The notes under the pieces are model-generated. The model made no database searches, had not been told where the DNA came from, and saw only the letters and a program-made list of their open reading frames with translations. Below are positions 1-8,569 of a stretch of DNA of 64,000 nucleotides, piece after piece. Where the stretch lies: the NCBI RefSeq assembly GCF_014269225.2, contig NZ_CP077097.1, forward strand, positions 2,429,001 to 2,493,000, written 5' to 3'. The position numbers and the translations under genes were made by a program. The number at the start of each line of letters is the position of its first letter. Position 1 is the stretch's first letter. Origin of the DNA: Pseudomonas anuradhapurensis. Lineage in GTDB: Bacteria > Pseudomonadota > Gammaproteobacteria > Pseudomonadales > Pseudomonadaceae.

Positions 1-315
1 GAAAGTGGCGGTGACAACCTCAGCGCCACGTTCAGCCCGGAGCTGGCTGACCTGACCATCTACGTGATCGACGTGGCCGAAGGCGAAAAGATACCGCGCA
101 AGGGCGGCCCGGGGATCACCAAGTCGGACTTCCTGGTCATCAACAAGACCGACCTGGCGCCTTATGTGGGGGCTTCGCTGGAGGTGATGGAACGCGATAC
201 CCAACGCATGCGCCCGCAGCGCCCGTGGACCTTCAGCAACCTGAAGAAGGGCGAAGGGTTGCAGGCGGTGATCGACTTCATCGTCGAGCGCGGCATGCTG
301 GGAGTGCGCGGCTGA
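1..315 (+). CDS. ureG: Urease accessory GTPase UreG (3' end only)
   Basis: This is the C-terminal part of UreG, the SIMIBI-class GTPase that drives GTP-dependent nickel delivery to apo-urease together with UreD, UreF and UreE in the cytoplasm. The frame is open from base 1, so the start and the P-loop lie outside the window. Visible family marks are the segment [20 protein letters not shown] and the guanine-specificity motif NKTD followed by LAPYVGA. The protein ends with GVRG and TGA at 313-315. The rest of the urease cluster should lie upstream. It is followed by a REP pair rather than another urease gene, so it is probably the last gene of its operon. Identity is clear from sequence; only partiality limits the call. 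Confidence 0.95.
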   Translation, partial: ESGGDNLSATFSPELADLTIYVIDVAEGEKIPRKGGPGITKSDFLVINKTDLAPYVGASLEVMERDTQRMRPQRPWTFSNLKKGEGLQAVIDFIVERGMLGVRG

Positions 316-326
316 TGTGGACTGCT

Positions 327-440
327 TGTAGGAGCGGCCTTGCGTCGCGATGGGCTGCGCAGCGGCCCCGGAATTTCAGCCCGCAGCACAGATTGCCGGG
401 GCTGCTGCGCAGCCCATCGCGACGCAAGGCCGCTCCTACA
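327..440. repeat. Paired REP palindrome (36-bp perfect inverted repeat)
   Basis: A 36-bp arm at 327-362, starting TGTAGGAGCGGCCTTGCGTC, recurs as its exact reverse complement at 405-440, with 42 bp between. This is the facing-pair arrangement of Pseudomonas REP elements. It lies between the convergent 3' ends of ureG and the DUF899 gene, where it could act as a bidirectional transcription terminator or mRNA stabiliser. Related pairs occur at 45765-45885 and 48041-48158. Confidence 0.9.
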
Positions 441-460
441 AGGCCTGTGCTCGGCTTGGG

Positions 461-1189
461 TCATTTATGGCAGCAATGGCCTGTGTCTGCTTGCCCTTCA
501 TAGCGGTCATGGTGTCGCACCCAGTCCATGGTCCCCGCTTCGTTGCGCCCCAATGGCGCGATGTCGAGGAAATTGTAGGTATTGACCAGGATATCCAGCC
601 CGCGGGCATAGGTGGAATAGGTGTGGTAAAGGCTGCCATCGGGCTCGCGGTAGAACGCGCTGAGCCCGGGCAACTCGCTTTCATCACCGGCATACGGCTC
701 GTAGTTGTACTGGCGCTGGCCTTGGTCGCCAACACTCACGCCGAAGTCCTCGTTGAAGCTGCTGCCGTGCGATGAATACCAGGGGAAGCGCCAGCCCATG
801 CGCTGGCGAAATGCCTGGAATTGCGCGTAGGGCGCTCGCGACACCGCCACCAGCGACACGTCGTGGTGCGCCAGGTGCAGGTTGGCGCCGTCAAAGTGGT
901 CGGCCAGGAATGAACAGCCGTGGCAGCCTTCGGCCCAGCCCTCGGCGAACATGAAGTGGTAAACCAGCAGTTGGCTGCGACCGGCGAACAGTTCCGCCAG
1001 GCTCAGTTCGCCATCGGCGCCGTGAAAGCGATAGTTCTGCTCGACCTTGACCCAGGGTAAGGCGCGACGGGCCGCCGCCAGCGCGTCGCGGTGGTGGGTA
1101 ACGGCCTTCTCGTGCAGCCATAGTTGCCGGCGTGCCGCCAGCCACTGGCTGCGGGAAACCACGGGATGCCTGTTTTCGTGGGTGCTCAT
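461..1189 (-). CDS. DUF899 family thioredoxin-fold protein
   Basis: A 242-residue protein of the DUF899 family (thioredoxin-like, function not established; often annotated as a dithiol-disulfide isomerase). The central segment has SQLLVYHFMF followed by EGCHGCSFLADHFDG, whose C-x2-C sits where the family has its redox-like motif, and the C-terminal half contains the typical FPWYSSHGSSFNEDFGVS block. The ATG at 1189 was chosen because GGAGA lies 7-8 bases upstream; an in-frame ATG 14 codons earlier has no comparable ribosome site. No signal peptide is visible, so it is probably cytoplasmic. The gene stands alone, convergent with ureG. Substrate unknown. Confidence 0.85.
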   Translation of the reverse strand: MSTHENRHPVVSRSQWLAARRQLWLHEKAVTHHRDALAAARRALPWVKVEQNYRFHGADGELSLAELFAGRSQLLVYHFMFAEGWAEGCHGCSFLADHFDGANLHLAHHDVSLVAVSRAPYAQFQAFRQRMGWRFPWYSSHGSSFNEDFGVSVGDQGQRQYNYEPYAGDESELPGLSAFYREPDGSLYHTYSTYARGLDILVNTYNFLDIAPLGRNEAGTMDWVRHHDRYEGQADTGHCCHK

Positions 1190-1284
1190 GGTGATGTCTC
1201 CATGCTTGGGGTTCACACACTGGTCGAGCACCGGCGGGGCGAATCGACAGGCAGCGCTGGCCGGGCGATGAGCGGTAGCGGATT

Positions 1285-3486
1285 TCAGCCCGAATGGGCG
1301 ATAGGCCCATCGGCCATTTCATCCAGTGCGTCGTCGTCGCCGGGCAGCGCGGTGATCACGCTGAAGTCGCTCACTTCCACCTGGCCACCGCCATAGCCCA
1401 GCAGATGGAAGGAAAACGCCTTGCGTGCGGTCGGGTTGTCAAAGCTGAACTCGATCTCCAGGGGTTGGTCTGCCGTGACTTTTATCTCATCAGGCAAGCC
1501 CAAAGGTACGTCCTGTTCCAACTGCTTGGCCTTGAGCTGGATATAGGCTGCACGTTTCGGGTCGAGCGAGCGTACCTTGACCCGCACGCGGGTGTGCGAG
1601 CCCTCGGGCATTTCCAGGTATTGCGCACCAATCAGGTTGTCCGCCCAGTCGTCGTGAATGCGCTTGTGCAGGCGGATCGGCGCAGGGCCACCGAACTGGT
1701 AGCGCAAGTTCAGCGGGGTGTGCTGCAGGGACTGGTCGAGCACTGTGGCGAGTGCGCCGATCTGTTCCCCGAGCAGGTTGTCGCCCGGGCCCAGGTAACG
1801 TGCCTGGTCGGCGATGAAACCTTCGCTGGCATAACGTCGGCAACGCTGCTGGAAGTCGCATTCGGTGAACACGCCATGGCCGTCGTGATAGCGCAGCATG
1901 CCGTTGGTATAGGAAATCATTTCGCGGCCGGTGTCGTAGTCGCGGTACAGCGAGCGGCCGCCGAGCGCCATGGGAATGGGCAGGGCAAAGTAGTCGAGCA
2001 GCGAGGTGGCCAGGTCGACATGGCCGTAGGTGCCGTGCTTGATGCGTGGCAGTTGCGCCTGCTCCGGCGCCAGGGTGAGGTTGAAGCCCCACGATGAGGC
2101 CAGGCGCACGCCATCGATGCCGTGGGACTCGTCGGAGGTGACCACCACCAGGGTGTCCTTGAGTACGCCCTGACGCTCAAGGTTGTCGAGGAAGGCGCCG
2201 AGCGCGTCGTCGAGGTAGGCGACTGCTGCCTGTTTCGGCGTGTCGTAGCGCTCGAGGTATTCGGCGGGGGCCGAGTACGGCTGGTGGGTGCCGACGGTGA
2301 GCAGGGTGAGCATCCACGGCTTGTCCTGCTTCTGCAACTGGCCGACATAGCCCAGGGCACCTTCGAAGAAGGCCCGGTCGTCCTTGCCCCAGGGGAAGTC
2401 CAGGTAGTTCTTGTTGCGGAACCACTCCTGGCCATGCACGGCATCAAAGCCGATGTGCGGCATGATGCGGTCCTTGGCCATGAAGCGCAGGCCGGCCCCC
2501 TGCAGGTAGTGAGTGGTGAAACCGGCCTGGCGCAGCTGCGCCGGCAGGCAGGCCTGGTTGCGTTCGTTCTGGGTCAGCAGCTCGACCCCCTTGGGCGTGC
2601 CGTTGGCCAGCTTGTCGTAGTCACCGCAGAGCATGGAATAAAGGCCACGGATGGTCTGGTGGGTGTGCAGCACGTAGTCCGGGGTGTTCATGCCGCGTTC
2701 GGCCCATTGGCTGAGCCTGGGCATCAGCTCTTCGTCGAAGCGGCTGTGCAGCGCCTGGCGGTTGGGCCGCAGGTAGGCACCGGGGATACCTTCCACGGTA
2801 ATGACCAGCAGGTTGCGGGCGCTGCCGGGCCCGGCCAGCAGGCGCTGACCATGTAGGTCGGATTGGGTCAGGCCACTGCTGGCCAGCGGCGTGAAGGTTT
2901 GCGTCTGCCCTGTCCAGCCTTCGACGAGGCGCCCGAGGTCGCCGGCGGCGGCCGACATCAGCTGGTGGGGGAGGTTGTAGAGCCGCCATTGCTCGGCATC
3001 GGCAGGTGCCAGTTGCTGGCTACCCCAATGGCCAGCGAACAGCAACAGCGGGATGGCCCAGGCCTTGCGGGGCAGCGGCTGGCTGCGTTGGCTGCGCTGG
3101 CGCCAGGCGCTGGCCAGCCAGACCAGCAGGCCGGCACCCAGCGCCCAGGGCAGCCAGGCATGGGCGAGACCGCCGCCGGTTGAATTCTCGATGAATTGCG
3201 GGTCGGCCAGGTAGGCCAGGTCGGCTGTGGTGGGCAACCTGCCCACCGCACTCACCAGCTCGGCCGAGGCCAGCCACAGCGCAGCCCATGCCAGTAGCAC
3301 GGGCAAGGCCAGCCACCAGGGCCGGCGGTGCAGCAGCAGGACCAGCAGGCTGCCGAGGGCCATGTCGGACAGGTAACCGAGCGGGTTGGACCAACCCAGC
3401 ATGGCGCGCGTACCCAGTGGGATCACCAGCACCAGGCTTGCCAGGGCGGCAAACCGGGTAGGTAGGTGGTCTGACAGGTTGTTCAC
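1285..3486 (-). CDS. Inner-membrane sulfatase / LTA-synthase-like phosphotransferase
   Basis: A 733-residue membrane protein of the alkaline phosphatase/sulfatase superfamily, closest in architecture to LtaS- and OpgB-like phosphoglycerol or phosphoethanolamine transferases. About four hydrophobic helices occupy residues 10-155, followed by a large periplasmic catalytic domain from about residue 220. Visible elements are the first metal-ligand region LLVITVEGIPGAYL, the presumed nucleophile threonine in HTHQTIRGLYSML, and the metal-binding block VVVTSDESHGIDGV. The last ~200 residues form an extra C-terminal domain without obvious motifs. The gene follows the fap operon on the same strand but is separated by a strong terminator, so it is probably transcribed independently. 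The acceptor (glucan, lipid or glycan) cannot be told from sequence. Confidence 0.85.
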   Translation of the reverse strand: MNNLSDHLPTRFAALASLVLVIPLGTRAMLGWSNPLGYLSDMALGSLLVLLLHRRPWWLALPVLLAWAALWLASAELVSAVGRLPTTADLAYLADPQFIENSTGGGLAHAWLPWALGAGLLVWLASAWRQRSQRSQPLPRKAWAIPLLLFAGHWGSQQLAPADAEQWRLYNLPHQLMSAAAGDLGRLVEGWTGQTQTFTPLASSGLTQSDLHGQRLLAGPGSARNLLVITVEGIPGAYLRPNRQALHSRFDEELMPRLSQWAERGMNTPDYVLHTHQTIRGLYSMLCGDYDKLANGTPKGVELLTQNERNQACLPAQLRQAGFTTHYLQGAGLRFMAKDRIMPHIGFDAVHGQEWFRNKNYLDFPWGKDDRAFFEGALGYVGQLQKQDKPWMLTLLTVGTHQPYSAPAEYLERYDTPKQAAVAYLDDALGAFLDNLERQGVLKDTLVVVTSDESHGIDGVRLASSWGFNLTLAPEQAQLPRIKHGTYGHVDLATSLLDYFALPIPMALGGRSLYRDYDTGREMISYTNGMLRYHDGHGVFTECDFQQRCRRYASEGFIADQARYLGPGDNLLGEQIGALATVLDQSLQHTPLNLRYQFGGPAPIRLHKRIHDDWADNLIGAQYLEMPEGSHTRVRVKVRSLDPKRAAYIQLKAKQLEQDVPLGLPDEIKVTADQPLEIEFSFDNPTARKAFSFHLLGYGGGQVEVSDFSVITALPGDDDALDEMADGPIAHSG

Positions 3487-3580
3487 AAAAAATTCCCTTT
3501 TGCCATCAAATCGTCATGCATCTGTGCTGGATGATAACAGCCTGCGGCGGGGAACACGGTTCGCTACAAGGTTGGTAACC

Positions 3581-3609
3581 AAAATCCGGGCCGCGCGCGC
3601 GGGCCCGGA
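3581..3609 (-). terminator. Rho-independent terminator after fapF
   Basis: On the minus strand the stem TCCGGGCC (3609-3602) pairs with GGCCCGGA (3592-3585) around a CG-alternating loop, followed directly by TTTT at 3584-3581. It begins 13 bases after the fapF stop and precedes the sulfatase gene, so it should end the fap transcript. Confidence 0.8.
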
Positions 3610-3621
3610 CCTTGGCAAGTA

Positions 3622-4902
3622 TCAGAAGTAGTACGGGAATTTCAGGCTGAAGGAAAAGTCCGGCGCATCGTCGGTCAGACCAATGGACAGGTTGGGTACG
3701 ATGGTCAGGTTGTCGGTGGCGGCGAAGGTCATGCCGATATTGAAGTTGGCCGCGTTGTAGTCGCTGTTGGAGATCGACTGCCAGTCGCCGCCATCCGGTT
3801 TGATCTTGCTCTTGCTGGCGAACTGGTCGGACACCGAGAACGACATGCTCATCTTCTCGTTCAGGGCAAAGGCAATACCGCCGCCGATCTGCCAGGAGTC
3901 GCCCAGCTTCACGTCACCCGGCACCTTGCTGTTGACCTGCGGGCTGATGTCGCTGAACGAGTCCTGCATGTTGTAGGTGTAGGACAGGCTGCCGAACAGC
4001 ACGGCCGGGTCGAAGGTCTTGACCAGCGAAATGCCCGGGGTGATCGACCAGACGCCGTTGCCGGTCGGCAGGCTCTCCGGTACCGACAGGTTGTCGTTGC
4101 CGGGCACTTCGCGCAATTTGATGCCGTAGGGGTCCTTGCCGGTGGGGGCTTTGATGCGCAGGGTGGCCACGGCATCGGGCCAGGTCTCGTCTTCGTCGAG
4201 GAACTTGTAGGCGACGCCGACGTTGATGTCGCCGATTTCCGGGTCGCGGGTCACCGTTTCATCTGACGTGCTCGCCCCGGCGCCACCGGCACCACCGGAA
4301 GAATAGGTGGACTCGCGGTACACCACCGGGACATTGATATCAAACTGCCAACGCTGTGCCAGGTTGTAACGGGCCGTCATGTCCAGGGTCCAGTTATCCG
4401 CCTTGATCCGGTCAAGATTGATGCTGCCGAGGAAGATCGAGTCCAGCGCCAGGAAGCCGTTGAGCACCAGGGCGCGGGTATCGTAGTGGGTATAGGTAAT
4501 GCCGGTCTCGAAGCTGAATTTGCCGCCGCCGAAAAAGCCGCTGGCCTCGTCATACAGGTTGGACACGCTCTGCGCCGGCTCGGAATCGGCTGTCAGCGCC
4601 TGGCCATAGGAGCTACCGGTAGTACCCGGCGCACCGGATGCGACGGTCTGCGCGCCCTTGACCCCTTCGGCGGGGGATTTGACCAGGCGTTTGGGCGGGG
4701 GTGTGGCAGGGGTTTCCTCGACCTGGCGCACGCGCTGCTCCAGCACCATCAGCGCCTGCTGCTGGGCTTCGTAGCGGCGTTTCAGTTCAGTCAGTTCCTG
4801 CTTGAGGGCCTCGACCTGCGGGTCGGTGGCTGCATGGAGCACTGTAACCGGGGCCAAGCTGGCCAAACACACAACAGCTTTCAGCGTTATCGATCGGTGC
4901 AT
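3622..4902 (-). CDS. fapF: Fap amyloid outer-membrane exporter FapF
   Basis: FapF is the trimeric beta-barrel channel that secretes the Fap amyloid subunits across the outer membrane. This 426-residue protein has a signal peptide (residues 1-24, ending VLHA), an N-terminal periplasmic coiled coil (about 28-65, heptad-rich, beginning [16 protein letters not shown]) that matches the gating coiled coil of the family, a Pro/Gly-rich linker, and a C-terminal barrel of alternating strands from about residue 125 ending in the aromatic FSLKFPYYF, a typical outer-membrane terminal strand. It is the last gene of fapABCDEF, 46 bases after fapE, and is followed by a terminator. Family and position agree fully. 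Confidence 0.95.
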   Translation of the reverse strand: MHRSITLKAVVCLASLAPVTVLHAATDPQVEALKQELTELKRRYEAQQQALMVLEQRVRQVEETPATPPPKRLVKSPAEGVKGAQTVASGAPGTTGSSYGQALTADSEPAQSVSNLYDEASGFFGGGKFSFETGITYTHYDTRALVLNGFLALDSIFLGSINLDRIKADNWTLDMTARYNLAQRWQFDINVPVVYRESTYSSGGAGGAGASTSDETVTRDPEIGDINVGVAYKFLDEDETWPDAVATLRIKAPTGKDPYGIKLREVPGNDNLSVPESLPTGNGVWSITPGISLVKTFDPAVLFGSLSYTYNMQDSFSDISPQVNSKVPGDVKLGDSWQIGGGIAFALNEKMSMSFSVSDQFASKSKIKPDGGDWQSISNSDYNAANFNIGMTFAATDNLTIVPNLSIGLTDDAPDFSFSLKFPYYF

Positions 4903-4948
4903 GGAATTGCCGTCCCTACCGACTCATTTTTGTGAAACTGAGCGTAGA

Positions 4949-5701
4949 TCAATATCCGAATGTGCGAAGACCTTTGAGCTGGTCGAGGCTGCCATTCAGC
5001 GAAGCCGCTGTCGGCACGCTTTCGCGCATCACCACGTTGAGCGAGGTGATGTTATTGACGCGGTTGCCGCTGCCCAGCAGAGTGGCGTTCTGCATCAGGC
5101 CACCCTGGGCCAGGCGCTGCACGCTGCTGCCCTGGTTGTTGCTGGCATCGATATTGAGCTGCACACCGACACCGCTGGCGGATACGCTCAGCGCGCCTGC
5201 GCCGTTCGCGCCCGTCAGCGTCTGGCCGGCGGCCAGCGCCTGGCCCTGCGGCTGCGTGGTGGGAGCCTGGCTGGCCTTGGTCACGTTGATGTCGACGTTG
5301 TTGTAGGCGCTGTTGTTGTCGCCAGCTGCGCGGACCACCTGGGTCACGCCTTCAGTGGTGCCGAGCCCGGCGCCGCCGGTCACGCTACCGGTACCGGGGG
5401 CAGATGCGCCGGCTGGCGCCGTGCCAGTGCCTTTCTCGTCAATCAGCGAGACATAGAATTGCGGCTTGATGGTCGACTGCTGTATCTGCAGGGTGCTGGT
5501 CGCGCCGATCACATCGCCTTTGGCATTCTGCCAGGTGCTGGACATGACGATGCCGAAACTGACGATTCGCCCCGGCATCACATAACGGCCACGCAAGCTC
5601 GCCAGTTCCTGGTCCTTCAGTTCGATGGGTCTGAAAGTCTCTGCCTGGATTGGCAGGCTGGCTGCCAGGCAGGCCATTGCGAGCCACAGTGGATGCTTCA
5701 T
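4949..5701 (-). CDS. fapE: Fap amyloid minor component FapE
   Basis: FapE is an extracellular, minor component of Fap fibrils in Pseudomonas. The protein is 250 residues with a clear signal peptide (KHPLWLAMACLAASLPIQA). The mature N-terminus (ETFRPIELKDQELASLRGRYVMPG) is the conserved part; the middle is Gly/Ala/Thr-rich, and the C-terminal third is rich in Asn/Gln with SVPTAASLNGSLDQLKGLRTFGY at the end. The ATG at 5701 has GGGGAG 6 bases upstream; a start 7 codons earlier is possible but lacks a ribosome site. It lies between fapD and fapF with gaps of 44 and 46 bases. Assignment rests on operon position, size and composition. Confidence 0.9.
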   Translation of the reverse strand: MKHPLWLAMACLAASLPIQAETFRPIELKDQELASLRGRYVMPGRIVSFGIVMSSTWQNAKGDVIGATSTLQIQQSTIKPQFYVSLIDEKGTGTAPAGASAPGTGSVTGGAGLGTTEGVTQVVRAAGDNNSAYNNVDINVTKASQAPTTQPQGQALAAGQTLTGANGAGALSVSASGVGVQLNIDASNNQGSSVQRLAQGGLMQNATLLGSGNRVNNITSLNVVMRESVPTAASLNGSLDQLKGLRTFGY

Positions 5702-5745
5702 GGGTACTCCCCGGAGCGTCATGCCCCTTATCGTTCGACGCGTCG

Positions 5746-6426
5746 TTAGAAGAAGTCGCTTTTGATGAAACCGAAATCCAGCAGCTCTGCGTCCTGCACC
5801 GGGGCGAAGTCGTTCACCCGACCCTTGGCGGTCAGTGGCAGGGGCGGGTCGAGCAAGACGTTGTGCTTGTCGTAGCCCTGGCCGATCACGGCGAAGATGA
5901 TGCCGTTCCAGCCTTTGAGAAAATCGTCGATTTTATAGCGCTTGTGGCCCAGCACCGGGTCACCGATGTACACCCAGCCGCGGTCGACCTTCTGCATGAC
6001 CACGAAGTGCTTGTAGCCGCGCACCTCCATCAGCACCACCACCGGGATGCGAACGCTGTGCAGGGTCTCGGGCGCCACCCGGTAGCCGCGGGCGCGCATG
6101 CCAAGGCTTTCCACGTAGCGTTTCATGTCCAGCATCGAGAAGCCTTGGGTGCGGACCAGGTCCTGGTCGGCGTGGGCCAGCATGCCTTCGATGATCTGTT
6201 GCTCGTTCACGTCCAGCCAGTAGGCCTGGCGCAGGATGGTGGCCAGTGCAGCGGCGCCGCAGCTGAAGTCGGTTTTCTGTTGCACCAGGTCGGCGAACTT
6301 GCGCTCGCGTACGCTCTGGATGGGTTTGAACACCACCGCGCCACCGGGCAGCACGGACAGTGGCATTTGCGCAGCCTCATTCACGCTGGCCAGGCACAGC
6401 AGACACGCCAAGGCGACAATACGCAT
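5746..6426 (-). CDS. fapD: Fap C39-family peptidase FapD
   Basis: FapD is the C39-like cysteine peptidase of the Fap system, believed to process or quality-control subunits in the periplasm. The 226-residue protein has a signal peptide (MRIVALACLLCLASVNEAAQ). The catalytic triad of family C39 is intact: Cys56 in QKTDFSCGAAALAT, His140 in RGYKHFVVM and Asp156 in YIGDPVLG. The start at 6426 gives the signal peptide directly at the N-terminus; a longer frame to 6483 would run through the hairpin between fapC and fapD and is rejected. The 62-base gap to fapC holds a terminator-like hairpin, so fapDEF may be transcribed at a lower level than fapABC. Confidence 0.93.
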   Translation of the reverse strand: MRIVALACLLCLASVNEAAQMPLSVLPGGAVVFKPIQSVRERKFADLVQQKTDFSCGAAALATILRQAYWLDVNEQQIIEGMLAHADQDLVRTQGFSMLDMKRYVESLGMRARGYRVAPETLHSVRIPVVVLMEVRGYKHFVVMQKVDRGWVYIGDPVLGHKRYKIDDFLKGWNGIIFAVIGQGYDKHNVLLDPPLPLTAKGRVNDFAPVQDAELLDFGFIKSDFF

Positions 6427-6453
6427 GATCGGATGCCTTCCCTTTCTTCGGTG

Positions 6454-6476
6454 AAAAGGCCCCCCGCAGGGGGCCT
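6454..6476 (-). terminator. Intra-operon terminator/attenuator between fapC and fapD
   Basis: Reading the minus strand, AGGCCCCC, a three-base loop TGC and GGGGGGCC are followed by TTTT (6457-6454). It starts 12 bases after the fapC stop and ends 27 bases before the fapD start. The structure is a canonical intrinsic terminator placed inside the operon, which would favour the structural subunit genes fapABC over the export genes. Confidence 0.75.
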
Positions 6477-6488
6477 CGAGCACAGCGA

Positions 6489-7940
6489 TCAGAACGAGGT
6501 GTTGGAGATCGCCAGCGAGTTGCTTTGCTGGTTACCCACACCGGCTGCCACGTTCACGCCCAGGTTGCCGCTGCCACCATTCACCGAGCCGCTAAGGGTC
6601 GCAGTGTTGGTCACAGGGTTGGCCCAGCCGGTCGGGGTCAGCACTTGGAAGGACACGGTATTGCTCAAGTCGTAGGCGCTGCTTTCGCTGTAGCTCTTCG
6701 CCACGTCGTTCGAAGATTGCGACGATTTCTCGCCAGACTTTTCAAACGCCGATTCCGATGCATTGGCATAGGACGACTCGTGAGCTTTTTCATACGAGGA
6801 GTCGCGAGACTTGTCGTAGCTCGATTGGCGAGACTTGTCATACGACGAGTCGAATGCCTTCTCGAACGATGCGTCGTACGCGCTTTCCCGCGAACGGTCG
6901 ACGTCGACATTGAGCGAGGCATTGAGCGAGCCATCGAAGCTGTCGGTGCGTGTGCGCTCGCGGCGGCCGTCATCGGTCGTCACGGTGCGGGTAGCGTCGG
7001 CAGCGGCAGCCAGGGAGGCACTCAGGCTGGAGCTGCTGGACGAACTGGCGTTGCCGGCCACCGAGCCACTGGCATTCCAGCTGTTGGAACCGCTGGCCGT
7101 GGCGCTGTGCGAGCCGCTGGCATTGCTGCTGCTCGACCCGCTGGAACTCCAGCCATTGGAGCCGCTGGAGCTGGCGCTTTGCGCGCCGGCCACGCTGAAG
7201 CTCGAGGACGAGCTGCGGTCGTCGGACGAGTTGAACGTGCCCTCACGCGAACTCGAACCGCTCTTGCTGGTGGTGATGGTCAGCGTATCCACGCGGTAGG
7301 TGCGGTCGGCACTATTGTTCACCACCAGGCCCGGGCCATTCTGCTCGGCCGAGGCGGTGGCCGTGGCATTGCCCAGCGGGGCACCGGTATTGGCGATGGC
7401 CATGGTGTTCTTCTGCTGGTTCAGGTCGCCGCCGGCGATGTTGACGCCGACGTTGCCCTCTGCACCATCGGCCGAGCCGGTCATGATTGCCGAGCTTTGC
7501 GTGGACCAGTTGTCGACGCGGTTGTTGTTGCTGAACTGGCGGACATCAGCGGTGGCTTCGGCGGTGCCGAACACGAAGCTGTTGTCCAGGCTGGACTCGG
7601 ACGATGCGTTGGCAATGGCCGCGGCGTTGTCCTGCTGGTTGCCGTTGCCGGCCGCCACGTTGACACCCACGTTGCCGCTGGCACCGGCGGCCGAACTGCT
7701 CATCTCGGCCGCATTGACGGTACCTTGGTTGGTGATTTTGTTGCCTGTACTGCGCTGGCTGTCAATGGCGTTGGCCGTGGCAAACACAGGGATCCTGGTG
7801 GGAGGAGGCTTGTGGTGCCCGTTATTATGGTGACCATTGTGGTGCCCGCCACTCCGGTCGTTCTGATCAGCCTGTACAGCAACAGCCATGACCGCAGCAA
7901 TTGCGAAAACCAGAGGCTTGATTGCCATCGAGGGTTTCAT
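6489..7940 (-). CDS. fapC: Major functional amyloid subunit FapC (expanded linker)
   Basis: FapC is the main fibril-forming subunit of Pseudomonas biofilm amyloid, secreted through FapF. The 483-residue protein has a signal peptide (about 1-24), a His-rich stretch at 31-47, and three imperfect amyloid repeats each with a core like GNVGVNVAAGNGNQQ-N-x3-AIAN: R1 about 65-112, R2 about 137-184, R3 about 441-483. The R1-R2 linker is short (~24 residues), but the R2-R3 linker spans ~255 residues: a Ser/Gly/Asn-rich part (226-310), then a charged segment with an 8-residue period containing Tyr or Phe (about 352-400, units such as SSYDKSRQ). No cysteine is present. The ATG at 7940 has GGAGA upstream. 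fapB precedes it by 49 bases. Confidence 0.95.
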   Translation of the reverse strand: MKPSMAIKPLVFAIAAVMAVAVQADQNDRSGGHHNGHHNNGHHKPPPTRIPVFATANAIDSQRSTGNKITNQGTVNAAEMSSSAAGASGNVGVNVAAGNGNQQDNAAAIANASSESSLDNSFVFGTAEATADVRQFSNNNRVDNWSTQSSAIMTGSADGAEGNVGVNIAGGDLNQQKNTMAIANTGAPLGNATATASAEQNGPGLVVNNSADRTYRVDTLTITTSKSGSSSREGTFNSSDDRSSSSSFSVAGAQSASSSGSNGWSSSGSSSSNASGSHSATASGSNSWNASGSVAGNASSSSSSSLSASLAAAADATRTVTTDDGRRERTRTDSFDGSLNASLNVDVDRSRESAYDASFEKAFDSSYDKSRQSSYDKSRDSSYEKAHESSYANASESAFEKSGEKSSQSSNDVAKSYSESSAYDLSNTVSFQVLTPTGWANPVTNTATLSGSVNGGSGNLGVNVAAGVGNQQSNSLAISNTSF

Positions 7941-7989
7941 GGTGATTCTCCGTACGTTATTGGTTAAGTGTCGTTCTTGACTGAATGGG

Positions 7990-8568
7990 TCAATCCGCGA
8001 CCCGGATGCTCAGGGTGTTGGCCATGCGGTTTCCCACCCCGGCACTCTGGTTCAACTGGATCACCCCACGGCTACCGGTGAAGGCCTGGTCACTGGTAGT
8101 GACCTGGCGATGGCCTGTTGGGGTGTCAATTGCACCGGAGTTGTTGAGCAGCGCCACGTTCTGCTGCAGGAGGACGCTGTCGTCGATGCTTTGCGGCTGG
8201 GCACCGATGCTGATGCTCAGTGCGTTCGCTTGCTGGGTATTGGCGCCAGCGCTCTGGTTGACCCCGAGGGCGCCGCTGCCGTTGCTGAAGGCATTGCCCT
8301 GGATCTGCGCGCGGGCGTCCAGCGCAGGATTGGCCGGCGTCGCCAGGCGTTGCCGTATCTGCGTGCTGGCGTTCGCTGCAGGCCCGACGGCAATGGCCCG
8401 CGCATTCGCCTGCTGTTGCTGGTCACCTGCAGCCTGGTTGACCGAGAGGTTGCCTTGGTAGTGGCTGCCGGAACTGTCGATGTCGGCATTGTCGAGCACA
8501 GGGGCTGGCGATTGGGCGAGGGCCGAGGCACTGCACAGGGTGGCCAGGATCAGCAGCATGGGCTTCAT
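7990..8568 (-). CDS. fapB: Fap amyloid nucleator-type subunit FapB
   Basis: FapB is the minor amyloid subunit thought to nucleate FapC polymerisation. The 192-residue protein has a short signal peptide (MKPMLLILATLCSASALA) and three repeats that resemble those of FapC: GNLSVNQAAGDQQQQANARA near residue 40, GALGVNQSAGANTQQANALS near 99 and GVIQLNQSAGVGNRMANTLS near 167. The third repeat is the most degenerate: it has lost the QQ pair. The start codon follows the fapA stop by one base, so translation is probably coupled. Size, repeats and position make the assignment secure. Confidence 0.94.
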   Translation of the reverse strand: MKPMLLILATLCSASALAQSPAPVLDNADIDSSGSHYQGNLSVNQAAGDQQQQANARAIAVGPAANASTQIRQRLATPANPALDARAQIQGNAFSNGSGALGVNQSAGANTQQANALSISIGAQPQSIDDSVLLQQNVALLNNSGAIDTPTGHRQVTTSDQAFTGSRGVIQLNQSAGVGNRMANTLSIRVAD

Positions 8569-8569
8569 C

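Noticed and set aside
6780-6900. Short DNA repeats in fapC looking CRISPR-like
   Set aside because: Repeats are 24-base in-frame units coding for an octapeptide; there are no spacers of constant size and no cas genes.
6525-7967. 480-codon plus-strand frame opposite fapC
   Set aside because: Mirror of the repeated Ser/Gly-coding DNA of fapC; composition is Ala/Gly/Arg/Val only and it has no ribosome site.
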